Part shown: one piece after another, positions 8,272 to 17,693 of the stretch | Position numbering within the stretch: position 1 is the stretch's first letter | How the letters are laid out: each line of letters begins with the position of its first letter | Source: Aquibacillus koreensis | Lineage (GTDB): Bacteria; Bacillota; Bacilli; Bacillales; Amphibacillaceae | Assembly: GCF_025154055.1 (NCBI RefSeq) | Contig: NZ_JAOALK010000007.1 | Coordinates: 61,325-125,324 of the forward strand | Direction of reading: 5' to 3' | Length of the DNA: 64,000 bases | Made by a program: the position numbers and the translations under genes | Notes under the pieces: generated by a model | What the model saw: the letters and a program-made list of their open reading frames with translations, nothing else | Database searches by the model: none | Told to the model about the DNA's origin: nothing

Positions 8272-10206
8272 TTGTCTACACTATTAAGAATAATTACAAA
8301 TAAACATATTACACCGATACACAATGAACGCAATCACTTGTTTTTAAACCGTCTACGGAAACATGCAGAACTAATCGCAGCCATCACAAGCGGCTTCTTA
8401 ATCGCACTAGCATGGGGGTTCGAAAACAATCTTTCTACAACCACATGGATCAGTTTAAACCTTGCCGCTTTCACAATTGGTGGATTTGCAAAAGCAAAAG
8501 AAGGAATAGAAGACACAATCAAAGATCGAAAACTCAATGTGGAAATGCTAATGATTTTCGCTGCCATTGGTGCAGCAGCGATTGGATACTGGACGGAAGG
8601 CGCGATATTAATCTTTATCTTTGCCTTATCTGGTGCACTTGAAACGTACACAATGAATAAAAGCGAACGCGAAATATCCTCTCTCATGGATCTTCAACCT
8701 GAACAAGCATTACGTATTTCAAACGGCAGAGAAGAGTTCATTCATGTGTCTGCGTTAAGAATTAACGATGAAATCTTAATTAAAGCTGGCGAAAGAATAC
8801 CTGCAGATGGCGTCATTGTCAAAGGTACTACTTCAATTGATGAGAGCGCACTGACAGGAGAGTCCTTTCCTGTAGAAAAAGAAAAAGATCATAAGGTATT
8901 TGCAGGAACAGTAAATTTAACAGGGAGTCTTACGGTTGAAATTACGAAACTCTCTAGTGACTCCCTTTTCCAAAAAATCATCACACTTGTCCAAAATGCA
9001 CAAAGCGAAAAATCACCGTCGCAACTTTTCATTGAGAAGTTCGAAAATATCTATGTGAATATCGTCTTGGTCGTCGTAGCAGTGATGATGTTTTTACCTC
9101 ACTTTATATTCGGATGGTCATGGACAGATACAATTTATCGAGCGATGATTTTATTAGTAGTAGCTTCCCCTTGCGCTCTTGTTGCTTCGATTATGCCGGC
9201 AACATTAGCAGCCATTTCAACCGGCGCTAGAAACGGAGTATTATTTAAAGGAGGCGTTCACCTCGAAAATCTCACTAGCATAAAAGCCATCGCGATCGAC
9301 AAAACTGGTACATTAACCGAAGGAAAACCAGAAGTGACGGACGTTTACGTAGATCCCAACTACAATAAAGAAACCATCCTTGGTGTTACGAGAGCCATTG
9401 AGAAAGAATCGAATCATCCTCTTGCCAAAGCTATTGTGAGCTATTGCAACGAATTCAATATCGATGATTCCTTTGACATCGAAGAGACGAAGGACGTTAG
9501 CGGCAAAGGCATTACTGCCGTCATACAAGGAGAGATTTGGAGGCTTGGCAACTTAGCTTTTGTTGGGGATAAAGCACAGGAATTCCAGAACGGCATTGCT
9601 TCTCAGCTTGCAAGGGAAGCAAAAACGCTTGTATTTATCGCCAAGAACGAAACTGTCGTTGGTCTTATTGCCCTAAAAGATATACTTCGCAAGGATACCA
9701 TTGCAGCTATAAAAACCTTTAAAAACTACGGCATCCAAACCGTAATGCTTTCTGGTGACAATGAAACAACAGTAAGAGCGATTGCCAAAGAAGCAAATAT
9801 TGATACTTATATCGCGAACTGTTTACCAGAGGATAAAGTAACACATGTAAAACAATTACGGGAGGAGTATGGAAACGTCGCAATGGTAGGCGATGGCATT
9901 AATGATGCACCCGCACTGGCCACAGCCAATATTGGCATTGCCATGGGAGCAGGAACGGATGTCGCACTAGATACCGCTGATGTCGTGTTAATGAAAAACA
10001 AACTATCAAAAATCGCAAACGCTATTACATTATCCGCAAGAATGAACAAAATCGTTAAACAAAACATCATCTTTTCGATCAGCGTTATACTTGTATTAAT
10101 CGCATCAAACTTCATTCAAGTATTAGATATGCCTTTAGGCGTAATCGGACACGAAGGTAGCACGATTTTAGTTATTTTGAATGGGTTACGATTGTTGAAG
10201 CAGTAA
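8272..10206 (+). CDS. pfeT: P1B-4 type metal-efflux ATPase, PfeT (ZosA) homologue
   Basis: A 644-residue P-type ATPase. Seen in order: N-terminal membrane spans, A-domain TGES in DESALTGESFPVEKE, the membrane metal motif SPC (SPCALVASIMPATLAAIS), the phosphorylation site DKTGTLTEG (Asp near 343), HPLAKAI, the GDGINDAPALA hinge, and GHEGST in the last span. SPC plus HEG(S/G) marks the P1B-4 class, which exports Fe(II), Co or Zn. In B. subtilis PfeT is repressed by PerR and activated by Fur; both boxes are present here. TTG 8272 is chosen because CAGGAG lies 9 bases before it; ATG 8263 directly abuts that site. Confidence 0.92.
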   Translation: MSTLLRIITNKHITPIHNERNHLFLNRLRKHAELIAAITSGFLIALAWGFENNLSTTTWISLNLAAFTIGGFAKAKEGIEDTIKDRKLNVEMLMIFAAIGAAAIGYWTEGAILIFIFALSGALETYTMNKSEREISSLMDLQPEQALRISNGREEFIHVSALRINDEILIKAGERIPADGVIVKGTTSIDESALTGESFPVEKEKDHKVFAGTVNLTGSLTVEITKLSSDSLFQKIITLVQNAQSEKSPSQLFIEKFENIYVNIVLVVVAVMMFLPHFIFGWSWTDTIYRAMILLVVASPCALVASIMPATLAAISTGARNGVLFKGGVHLENLTSIKAIAIDKTGTLTEGKPEVTDVYVDPNYNKETILGVTRAIEKESNHPLAKAIVSYCNEFNIDDSFDIEETKDVSGKGITAVIQGEIWRLGNLAFVGDKAQEFQNGIASQLAREAKTLVFIAKNETVVGLIALKDILRKDTIAAIKTFKNYGIQTVMLSGDNETTVRAIAKEANIDTYIANCLPEDKVTHVKQLREEYGNVAMVGDGINDAPALATANIGIAMGAGTDVALDTADVVLMKNKLSKIANAITLSARMNKIVKQNIIFSISVILVLIASNFIQVLDMPLGVIGHEGSTILVILNGLRLLKQ

Positions 10207-10227
10207 TCCCTTTATCAAAGCAAGCAA

Positions 10228-10354
10228 GCGGACATTTATTCCGTTATTTTTGGTAAATGCATTGTTTTGGGTTACTTGGCGGACATCCGTTCCGCTATTT
10301 TGCCATATAGCGATCTATTATGAATTTTGGGTAAATAAAGGAATAAATGTCCGC
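10228..10354. repeat. Interspersed direct and inverted GCGGACAT repeats
   Basis: GCGGACATTTATTCC (10228-10242) recurs as its exact complement at 10340-10354; with one mismatch the match extends to about 22 bp. A second direct, diverged copy (GCGGACATCCGTTCCGCTAT) starts at 10279, 51 bp after the first. No coding frame is credible here. Confidence 0.75.
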
Positions 10355-10426
10355 TTATACATTAAAAATTGCGATTTTCATGATAATAGCGGATTAGATG
10401 ATGTCCGCGAAATCTTAGATTACGAT

Positions 10427-10480
10427 CAAAAAAACTGCACCCCAATTGTTGCTCCTTTCCAACAATTGGGATGCAGTTCA
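10427..10480 (-). terminator. Terminator of the yfkJIH operon
   Basis: A stem of about 17 bp (ACTGCACCCCAATTGTTG with its near-complement, 10434-10477) is followed on the minus strand by seven T residues. It could also stop weak readthrough from pfeT. Confidence 0.85.
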
Positions 10481-10497
10481 TTTACGAGAGCACGCCT

Positions 10498-11331
10498 TTA
10501 GGAATTTTGCTCTTTTCTACGCAACTTCAATAATGCATTGATTTCTCCACCAGTAATAATAATAACCCCTGTGATGAAGAACCAAATCATTAAGACAATC
10601 ACACCACCTAGACTTCCGTAAGTAGCTGAATAGTTCCCCATTGTATTTACATAGAAGGAGAATGCAAGTGAAACCAATTGCCATCCAATTGTTGCAAATG
10701 CCGCCCCTACCGCAACATCTTTTATGTGTATTTTTTTGTTAGGTGCTAACGTGTACAATGCCAAAAGGACAATAAAGAACACGATTGATGAAACTACCCA
10801 ACGCAGTGTCTCCCAAACTTGGATAAAGTCCTCTGACAATCCAATAAATGAGAACAAATACACACCAATTGCTTTCCCGAAAATAGGAAGTAAAAACGCA
10901 ATAATAATAACAATTAACATAGCGACGGTTAATACAATTGCAATTAGTCTTGATGCGATAAAAGATCGTGTTTCTTCTACATTATAAGCAGCATTAAACG
11001 ACCGAACGATGGCGTTAATTCCATTCGAGGCCGACCATAAAGTACCAATGATACCAACAGACAATAACCCGCCATTTCTATTGTTCATAATCTGGTTCAA
11101 ATTCTCATCAAGTAAGCGCATGATTTGTTCCGGTGCATACTCGTCAATAAAATTAAGAACATCAATCTCCTGTATTGGCAAATAGCCAATCAGAGTAACT
11201 AAGAAAATCATAAATGGGAATAAGGACAGAAGAAAAAAATAGGCTAGTTGCGCAGATAAACCAAATACATCATCGTCCAACATTCGCTTAATCAAACGCT
11301 TTATGAATTCATAGATGTTTTGCAATTGCAC
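10498..11331 (-). CDS. yfkH: YihY/BrkB-family membrane protein (YfkH)
   Basis: A 277-residue integral membrane protein of the YihY/BrkB family with about six spans. Conserved features include DDVFGLSAQLAYFFLLSLFPF near residue 20, SASNGINAIVRSFNAAYNVEE near 100 and YGSLGGVIVLMIWFFITGVI near 245. The family has no settled biochemical role; ribonuclease-BN naming is historical. It is the last gene of a three-gene operon with the same order as yfkJ-yfkI-yfkH in B. subtilis. Confidence 0.88.
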   Translation of the reverse strand: MQLQNIYEFIKRLIKRMLDDDVFGLSAQLAYFFLLSLFPFMIFLVTLIGYLPIQEIDVLNFIDEYAPEQIMRLLDENLNQIMNNRNGGLLSVGIIGTLWSASNGINAIVRSFNAAYNVEETRSFIASRLIAIVLTVAMLIVIIIAFLLPIFGKAIGVYLFSFIGLSEDFIQVWETLRWVVSSIVFFIVLLALYTLAPNKKIHIKDVAVGAAFATIGWQLVSLAFSFYVNTMGNYSATYGSLGGVIVLMIWFFITGVIIITGGEINALLKLRRKEQNS

Positions 11332-11345
11332 ATCTATCCTCTCCT

Positions 11346-11666
11346 TTATTCAATAAGCTTTGTTGTCTCCATTGTTCCTGTCTGCTCATCACTTTCTTTA
11401 TCTAACGTATCCATTACTGATTGAATCTGGTTCACCACTTCAATTCCACTATTTACGTTTTGCATGAGAAATGTTGACGCTTGCTCATAGTAGTCGCGCA
11501 ATTGGTGAAACCCTTCAGATGGATGCTTCCGATAGTAATTAACAGTAGCACCCGTATTACTTATTCTATTACCAACCGCTTTTCTTGTGTCAGGATCAAG
11601 TAAAGTTGCTAGCCCTCCAATAGCAGCACCGATCATCATACCTTTTAGAAATTTACTACTTCCCAT
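11346..11666 (-). CDS. yfkI: YtxH-domain protein (YfkI)
   Basis: A 106-residue protein beginning with the glycine-rich YtxH motif (GMMIGAAIGGLATLLDPDTR), a likely membrane-inserted or amphipathic segment, followed by a charged helical tail. YtxH proteins are general-stress-associated in Bacillus. It sits 14 bases before the YfkH gene and 13 bases after the phosphatase gene, matching the B. subtilis order. Confidence 0.8.
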   Translation of the reverse strand: MGSSKFLKGMMIGAAIGGLATLLDPDTRKAVGNRISNTGATVNYYRKHPSEGFHQLRDYYEQASTFLMQNVNSGIEVVNQIQSVMDTLDKESDEQTGTMETTKLIE

Positions 11667-11679
11667 GCGTTACACTCCT

Positions 11680-12153
11680 TTATCCTTGTTTATGTACTGT
11701 TTTGATTTGCTTGAGTAATTGTTTACACCCTTCATCCACTAACTCATACGTGTACTCAAAATTATTAGTGAAATATGGATCTGGTACATTCTTTTCTTTA
11801 GGGTTTTCTACATAATCCATTAACCTCTTCACCACAACCTGATCATGTGCCTCACGCAAAGCATGTAAATCACTCATATTCTTTTCATCCATCGCAATGA
11901 TATAGTCAAACTCGTCCCAATCATTCACATGAATTTGTCTTGCTGTAATCCCTTCATATGATATCGTCTTCTCCGTTAATAGATTTCTTGTTCCTTCATG
12001 CGGGGGATTCCCGACATGCCAACGTCCTATTCCTGCTGAATCAATGATAAACTGATCCTCTATACCTTCTTCTTTAACTAAATGACGAAAAATCGCCTCC
12101 GCCATAGGAGAACGACAGATATTGCCAAGACATACAAACAAAACTTTAATCAT
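11680..12153 (-). CDS. yfkJ: Low molecular weight protein-tyrosine phosphatase (YfkJ)
   Basis: A 157-residue phosphatase. The P-loop CLGNICRS gives the nucleophile C8 and R14 of the C-x5-R signature, and VPDPYF near residue 122 supplies the general acid Asp. It dephosphorylates phosphotyrosine (and possibly phosphoarginine) proteins in the cytosol. First gene of the yfkJ-yfkI-yfkH operon, with GGTGG before its ATG. Confidence 0.92.
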   Translation of the reverse strand: MIKVLFVCLGNICRSPMAEAIFRHLVKEEGIEDQFIIDSAGIGRWHVGNPPHEGTRNLLTEKTISYEGITARQIHVNDWDEFDYIIAMDEKNMSDLHALREAHDQVVVKRLMDYVENPKEKNVPDPYFTNNFEYTYELVDEGCKQLLKQIKTVHKQG

Positions 12154-12438
12154 AGTATAACCACCAATCTTTATTTGTTATCCTCATTATACAAGACAAG
12201 TTAGCATATTATTAGAAAAACACATTCTTTTAATAAGTACATGTACTCTAATTATCACTATACCTTTTAACTATATAATTCAAACTATACTTCCCACGGC
12301 AAATATTAATTTTAGGAGGTGTTACATTTAACACGCAAACATTCTCTAAACAATTGACATAATATACCTTTTTCATCTATTGAATTATTCGCTTAGTTTT
12401 CAGGAAATTTAAATAATCATACTTAAGGAGGTTTTACA

Positions 12439-13848
12439 ATGGGAGAATTTATGGATGCATTGGGTGAATTTCTGGGCAAAGATGGGAAAGCAATGGAAGT
12501 TATCAGCGAAATCAGTGGCTTTGTTTGGGGCCCACCTTTACTCATCCTTTTAGTTGGGACGGGTATCTATTTAACAATCAGACTAGGATTTCTTCAATTC
12601 AGAACATTACCTTACGCATTAAAACTAGCATTTAGTCCTGCAAAACAAGACAAAAAATCAAAAGGGGATATTAGTCACTACCAGGCATTATCAACCGCAA
12701 TGGCCGCTACTATTGGTACTGGTAATATTGTAGGGGTTGCATCCGCTGTCGTTGCAGGTGGACCCGGTGCTGTATTTTGGATGTGGATCACCGCTTTAGT
12801 AGGGATGGCAACCAAATATTCGGAAGCAATATTAGCAGTAAAGTATCGTGTTGAAAACGATAAAGGCGAGATGTCAGGTGGACCAATGTATTATCTTGAA
12901 AAAGGGCTAAAAGCGAAATGGCTTGGTGTTCTCTTTGCTATTTTTGGTGCGATTGCTGCCTTCGGGATTGGAAACATGGTTCAGTCAAATGCGGTTTCTG
13001 GTGCAGTCGAGACTTCTTTTAGTATCCCTGGATGGGTAACGGGCCTTGTTCTAGCAGTAGTTACGGCACTTGTTATTCTTGGCGGGATTAAAAGCATTGG
13101 AAGAGTAACGGCATTTTTTGTTCCAATCATGGCTTTGTTTTATGTTATCGCAGGTCTTATTATTATCTTTTTAAACTTCGACTTGGTTCCTGCTGCATTC
13201 CAAACTATTTTTACAGATGCCTTTTCAGCTAATGCCGTTGGTGGTGGTATTTTAGGTACAGTAATTCGTTACGGGGTTGCTCGTGGTGTATTTTCAAACG
13301 AAGCCGGTCTAGGTTCTGCTCCTATTGCCGCAGCAGCAGCAAAAACAGACTACCCTGGTCGTCAAGCACTCGTTTCCATGACTCAAGTTTTTATCGATAC
13401 AATTATTGTTTGTACAATCACAGGTGTTACGATTGTTATGGCACAAATGTATGGTGGAAATATAGATGGTGGCGACTTAACTTCAGCATCATTTGGGCAT
13501 TTCTTAGGTGATACCGGTACGTATATTGTTGCAATTGGGATTATCTTCTTCGCGTTCTCGACATTAGTTGGTTGGTCTTATTATGGCGAAAAGTGCTTTA
13601 GCTATTTATTTAACGATCAAGCAATCACCTATTACCGCATCGCCTTTATCTTGTTTGTATTTGTAGGGGCGATTGCAAGCTTAGACGTTGTATTTGGAGT
13701 TGCTGATATCATGAACGGTTTAATGGCGTTACCGAACTTAATTGGTTTAATCGGGCTTTCTGGCGTCGTCGTGTCGGAAACAAATCGATTCCTTGATGTC
13801 GCAAAACAAGAAAAAAGACAAAAGAAAGAAAAGACCATGTCCATGTAG
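12439..13848 (+). CDS. Sodium:alanine/glycine symporter (AGCS family)
   Basis: A 469-residue carrier with about ten or eleven spans. The family segments GTGNIVGVASAVVAGGPGAVFWMW and GVARGVFSNEAGLGSAPIAAAAA are clear and line the Na+/amino-acid path. It imports alanine, glycine or, in the AlsT group, glutamine with Na+. AAGGAGG stands 7 bases before the start. The 285-base leader holds a 6-bp hairpin but no recognisable glycine riboswitch or T-box. It is a single gene with its own terminator. Confidence 0.92.
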   Translation: MGEFMDALGEFLGKDGKAMEVISEISGFVWGPPLLILLVGTGIYLTIRLGFLQFRTLPYALKLAFSPAKQDKKSKGDISHYQALSTAMAATIGTGNIVGVASAVVAGGPGAVFWMWITALVGMATKYSEAILAVKYRVENDKGEMSGGPMYYLEKGLKAKWLGVLFAIFGAIAAFGIGNMVQSNAVSGAVETSFSIPGWVTGLVLAVVTALVILGGIKSIGRVTAFFVPIMALFYVIAGLIIIFLNFDLVPAAFQTIFTDAFSANAVGGGILGTVIRYGVARGVFSNEAGLGSAPIAAAAAKTDYPGRQALVSMTQVFIDTIIVCTITGVTIVMAQMYGGNIDGGDLTSASFGHFLGDTGTYIVAIGIIFFAFSTLVGWSYYGEKCFSYLFNDQAITYYRIAFILFVFVGAIASLDVVFGVADIMNGLMALPNLIGLIGLSGVVVSETNRFLDVAKQEKRQKKEKTMSM

Positions 13849-13867
13849 TAATGATTACCAGAAAATA

Positions 13868-13902
13868 GAAGCATGACCGAATGTAGGTTATGCTTCTTTT
13901 CT
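13868..13902 (+). terminator. Terminator of the symporter gene
   Basis: GAAGCATGACC pairs with GGTTATGCTTC across a 7-base loop, then TTTT. Confidence 0.8.
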
Positions 13903-13907
13903 TCAAC

Positions 13908-16052
13908 TCAGTTACTTTTTACAGTCATCAATTTCTCAATCTCTAACGGTGGTAGTGGTTCACTAAAGAAATACCCTTGGTAATAATCGCATTGTTGTGT
14001 ACCAATAAAGGATAAAATCTCTGGGTCTTCCACTCCTTCCGCAACTACTTTTAAACCGAATGTATGTGCAATCTGAATCATCGCTTTCACAATTTCAGCA
14101 TTACTTGCATCTGTTAATGCATTCTTGATAAAGGACTGATCTATTTTTAAATAGTTGATTGGAAATTTACGCAAATATCCAAAAGAAGAATATCCCGTTC
14201 CGAAGTCATCAATTGATAATGAAATGCCTCGTTCACGAAGTTTATTCATTGTATTGATGCAGTCCTCCGTATTTTGCATGACACTATTTTCTGTTATTTC
14301 AATTACTAAATGCGATGGATCCATACCCGTTTCTTCAATAATCCGGAACACTTTTTCTGCAAAATCATTCCGTTGCAATTCAATTGCAGATACATTGACC
14401 GCAATCGAAAAAGGATCCATCCCTTTATCCATCCACTCTACATGTTGTTTACACGCTTGACGAATGACCCATTCACCCAACTGAATAATTAAACCCGTCT
14501 CTTCTGTAAGTGGAATAAAATCATTAGGCGGAATATACCCACGCTCCTTATGAAACCAACGAACTAACGCTTCCATTCCGATAATTTCACCCGTTACCAC
14601 ATTTACCTTGGGTTGATAATGTAACATAAATTCATTTTTATGTAAGGCCGCTCTTATTTCACCTTCTAGTAAAATTAAACTATTATACTTTTTGTTCATG
14701 TTAGGGGAATAAAATAACTTACTATTCCTACCACTAACCTTCCCGTAATGGACAGCAGCACTAGCATGATGAATTAATTCATCTGGCGTAATACCCGTTT
14801 GTTTGTGGTTACTAATACCGATCGTCGATGTTACATAAAACTCTTTACTCGCAATCGGAATTGGCTTTTTAATACTTTTAATCATTTCATCACTAATAAG
14901 ATCCACCTGTTGATGAGAGCCGTGCATGATCGCTATGAATTCATCGCCACCGTACCGATACAACTCCCCCTGATCTCCCAAGATTTCTTCGAGCCGTTTC
15001 GCTACTACTGCGATCACTTTATCTCCTGCAAATTCACCTAAAGCATCATTAATATACTTTAAGCGATCTATGTCACATAGCAAAACAGAAAAAGGATATT
15101 GATCCCTTTTCTCAAGATGTGATTCCAGGTCAGATCTGAATTTACTTCGATTTGGTAAATTGGTTAAAGGATCGGTATAAGCAAAGTATTTAATTTGTTC
15201 TTCCGCTTCCTCTAACGATGTAATATCAACAGAAGATCCAATCACTTCCACTACTTGATCACCCTCCATAATAGGAGAAAGCATCGTATATAAGGACAAG
15301 TCACCAATTTTATATTTAAACGTCACCTGCTCACCACGAAAAACCTGATCCAATTTCTCTTGGATAAGTAACGATTTAATCTGCAGATTTTGATCAAAGA
15401 CCATACCATTGGAGAAAGCAATTTTTTTCGCTAACTTACCTTCAACCATCGTGAAATAGTAACCTTCATCCGTATCACTCATTTTCACACGAAACACGAG
15501 ATTCATTAACTCTTGTAGTACACGCCGGTAATCATTATTTAATGCCTCTACCAATTGTTCTTCAATATTCTTTTTCTCCGTGATATCATTTCTAAATGCT
15601 ATAAATGCATGCACCGTTCCATCATCATGCAAAATAGGAACGATGGTAGTTGATAACCAGATTAAAGAGGCATCTTTCGCTCTGATTTTTATTTCCCCGT
15701 TCCAAACATGCCCGGCCAATATCGTATCCCACAAGTCTTTAAAAAACGCAGAATCATGATATCCAGAATTAATAACCCGATGCGTCCGATTTAATAATTC
15801 GTCTTTCGAATATCCTGTTATCTTACAAAAGTTATCATCAACATATTTAATTTGTCCTTTGGGATCAGACATCGTGATCGTAGTCGATTGATCAATGGCA
15901 TATTTAAAATCCTTCAACAGCTTCACTTGATCTTGCACATACGATTGCAACTCATCCACGAGACTTTTGTTCCCATCAACTTTAGAAAGCTGGTCGTAGA
16001 TATCGTGTAATTTCGTTTCGTCAAATATATTATCTATGCTAAATATAGTCAT
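13908..16052 (-). CDS. PAS-GGDEF-EAL cyclic-di-GMP turnover protein
   Basis: A 714-residue soluble regulator. Domains in order: an N-terminal helical part, a PAS/PAC domain (about 40-160), a second PAS-like region (about 190-290), GGDEF (about 310-465, with the intact YRYGGDEF near 367) and EAL (about 480-714, with intact MEALVRW, DDFGTGYSSF and KIDQSFI). Both catalytic signatures are complete, so cyclase and phosphodiesterase activities are both possible. No membrane span is seen, so the signal is probably intracellular. The start at 16052 follows AAGGTGA; upstream codons in frame are hydrophobic and lack a ribosome binding site. Confidence 0.9.
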   Translation of the reverse strand: MTIFSIDNIFDETKLHDIYDQLSKVDGNKSLVDELQSYVQDQVKLLKDFKYAIDQSTTITMSDPKGQIKYVDDNFCKITGYSKDELLNRTHRVINSGYHDSAFFKDLWDTILAGHVWNGEIKIRAKDASLIWLSTTIVPILHDDGTVHAFIAFRNDITEKKNIEEQLVEALNNDYRRVLQELMNLVFRVKMSDTDEGYYFTMVEGKLAKKIAFSNGMVFDQNLQIKSLLIQEKLDQVFRGEQVTFKYKIGDLSLYTMLSPIMEGDQVVEVIGSSVDITSLEEAEEQIKYFAYTDPLTNLPNRSKFRSDLESHLEKRDQYPFSVLLCDIDRLKYINDALGEFAGDKVIAVVAKRLEEILGDQGELYRYGGDEFIAIMHGSHQQVDLISDEMIKSIKKPIPIASKEFYVTSTIGISNHKQTGITPDELIHHASAAVHYGKVSGRNSKLFYSPNMNKKYNSLILLEGEIRAALHKNEFMLHYQPKVNVVTGEIIGMEALVRWFHKERGYIPPNDFIPLTEETGLIIQLGEWVIRQACKQHVEWMDKGMDPFSIAVNVSAIELQRNDFAEKVFRIIEETGMDPSHLVIEITENSVMQNTEDCINTMNKLRERGISLSIDDFGTGYSSFGYLRKFPINYLKIDQSFIKNALTDASNAEIVKAMIQIAHTFGLKVVAEGVEDPEILSFIGTQQCDYYQGYFFSEPLPPLEIEKLMTVKSN

Positions 16053-16257
16053 GTAGGTCACCTTGGATTCATAATAAAAGCTTATATAATAGTTTAGCGA
16101 ATTAATTCTAGTAAAAATAGAACTTATCAAAACAAACGACAGAAAACACCTTTTTTCGCTACTTCCATATAATAAAAAACTACCTAGATTCTATATCCAA
16201 GCAGTTCTTCATCATTAATATATTCTCCAGAAAAAGCTAAACTCCTGCTTATTCCTA

Positions 16258-16920
16258 TTAAATAAGTGGTTGGATACATGTTTCATCATCATGTTTCACT
16301 GCATTCACCTTTGTACTTACATCGTAAGCTACCATTGTTTCTGTCGAAATTCGTGTAACAAATTGATGGATATGACCAATATCACGTTGGACAGGAAATA
16401 ACCAATCCATTTCTTTTTCTTTCGGCAAAATAACTGGCATTCGATCATGAATCGGTCGCATAAATGAATCGGCATCTTTCGTTAAAATCGTACAAGTAAA
16501 CAGAGAATTATCTCCTTGTCGCCACTGGTCCCAAAGACCAGCAAAAGCAAAGAGTTTTCGATCTTTCATCATAATTCTTTTCGGTTGTTTTCCTTCTTCC
16601 GTCTTTTGCCATTCATAAAAGCTATCCGCTAAAATTAGGCAACGTTTTCTCGATAACAATTGTTTAAAGCTAGGTTTCTCATGGGCAGTTTCACTTCTAG
16701 CATTAATCATTTTATAGCCAATCTTCGAGTCCTTTGCCCACGAGGGAACTAGTCCCCATTTTAGAAAACCCGCTCTTTTCTTCTCACCATCGTGAATAAT
16801 TGCAAGTACTTCTTGACCAGGAGCAACATTATATCGTGGCTGATGTGAGATCTCGTTCTCTACGTCATATTCTCTTAAAATGTCGAGTTCATTCGCATCT
16901 AAGGTAAAACGTCCACACAA
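16258..16920 (-). CDS. SRAP-family abasic-site shielding protein (HMCES/YedK type)
   Basis: A 221-residue SOS-response-associated peptidase family protein. The family requires a Cys immediately after the initiator Met, which links covalently to abasic sites in single-stranded DNA. Starting at TTG 16920 gives exactly Met-CGRFT, while the ATG at 16926 would give MTLCGRFT and bury the Cys. AAAGGA lies 9 bases before the TTG, which supports it. Other conserved parts: NVAPGQEV, KWGLVPSWAKD, NARSETAHEKPSF, RCLILADSFYEW and a late His (PIHDRMPVIL). Last gene of a four-gene operon. Confidence 0.88.
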   Translation of the reverse strand: MCGRFTLDANELDILREYDVENEISHQPRYNVAPGQEVLAIIHDGEKKRAGFLKWGLVPSWAKDSKIGYKMINARSETAHEKPSFKQLLSRKRCLILADSFYEWQKTEEGKQPKRIMMKDRKLFAFAGLWDQWRQGDNSLFTCTILTKDADSFMRPIHDRMPVILPKEKEMDWLFPVQRDIGHIHQFVTRISTETMVAYDVSTKVNAVKHDDETCIQPLI

Positions 16921-16938
16921 TGTCATTCATCCTTTCCA

Positions 16939-17658
16939 TTAAGAATTTGCTTGAATTGCTCTTTCTACAGCCATTTGAATTTGACCAGCTAACTCTGTAT
17001 TCTTTTTATCTTTATATTCATTCGGATAAATCGGATCACAAACTTCTAGGTAAACATCTGCAGGTTTAATTTTACCATCGTTCGCTTCTAATATTTTATA
17101 CGTGCCCTCAATCGCGATCGGAACAATCGGTACCTCTGCTTTCGTGCCTAGCCTTAAACTCCCAGACTTAAATTCGTTAACCTTGCCACCCCGACTTCTT
17201 GTACCTTCTGGAAAGATAACCATGGACTGCCCTTGTTTTATATTTTCTATTCCTTCGTTTATTACCTTTATTGCCCCTCTGCGATCCGTACGGTCAATAA
17301 ATACACAATGCATTTGTTTCATCCAGGCAGGGATAATCGGAATTTTTTTAATTTCTTGTTTTGCTATAAATCCTAATGGTTTCCCCGCATATCCAAGTAA
17401 AACCAAAATATCGAATAATCCTTGATGATTACAAACAAATAAAACGGGTCCATCTGGTAACTTATCCATTCCCTTTGTATGCACACGGACCCCAATTTTT
17501 TTTATTACATTCTGTGAAACCTGTTTCGGTGTTTCAAAGACTTGTTCATTCTTATTCTCAATTGAAACCGTATTTGGCATTCTTTTTACTTTTATCAAAT
17601 TAGGTACACTTTTAAATACTAACCAACCTGCATATACGTATATGAAAAGACTTCTCAT
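16939..17658 (-). CDS. plsC: 1-acyl-sn-glycerol-3-phosphate acyltransferase
   Basis: A 239-residue acyltransferase with an N-terminal hydrophobic segment, the catalytic NHQGLFD (H78, D83 of the HX4D motif) and the substrate-binding FPEGTRSRGG near residue 150. It acylates lysophosphatidate to phosphatidate at the inner face of the membrane. GAGGAG precedes the ATG. It sits 18 bases upstream of the SRAP gene. Confidence 0.92.
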   Translation of the reverse strand: MRSLFIYVYAGWLVFKSVPNLIKVKRMPNTVSIENKNEQVFETPKQVSQNVIKKIGVRVHTKGMDKLPDGPVLFVCNHQGLFDILVLLGYAGKPLGFIAKQEIKKIPIIPAWMKQMHCVFIDRTDRRGAIKVINEGIENIKQGQSMVIFPEGTRSRGGKVNEFKSGSLRLGTKAEVPIVPIAIEGTYKILEANDGKIKPADVYLEVCDPIYPNEYKDKKNTELAGQIQMAVERAIQANS

Positions 17659-17693
17659 CTGCTTCTCCTCTTGTCATCGAGCTATTTTTTTAT

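Noticed and set aside
12310..12335. AGGAGGTG followed by a hairpin upstream of the AGCS symporter
   Set aside because: No start codon follows at a usable distance and no riboswitch consensus is visible, despite the expectation of glycine control for such a carrier.
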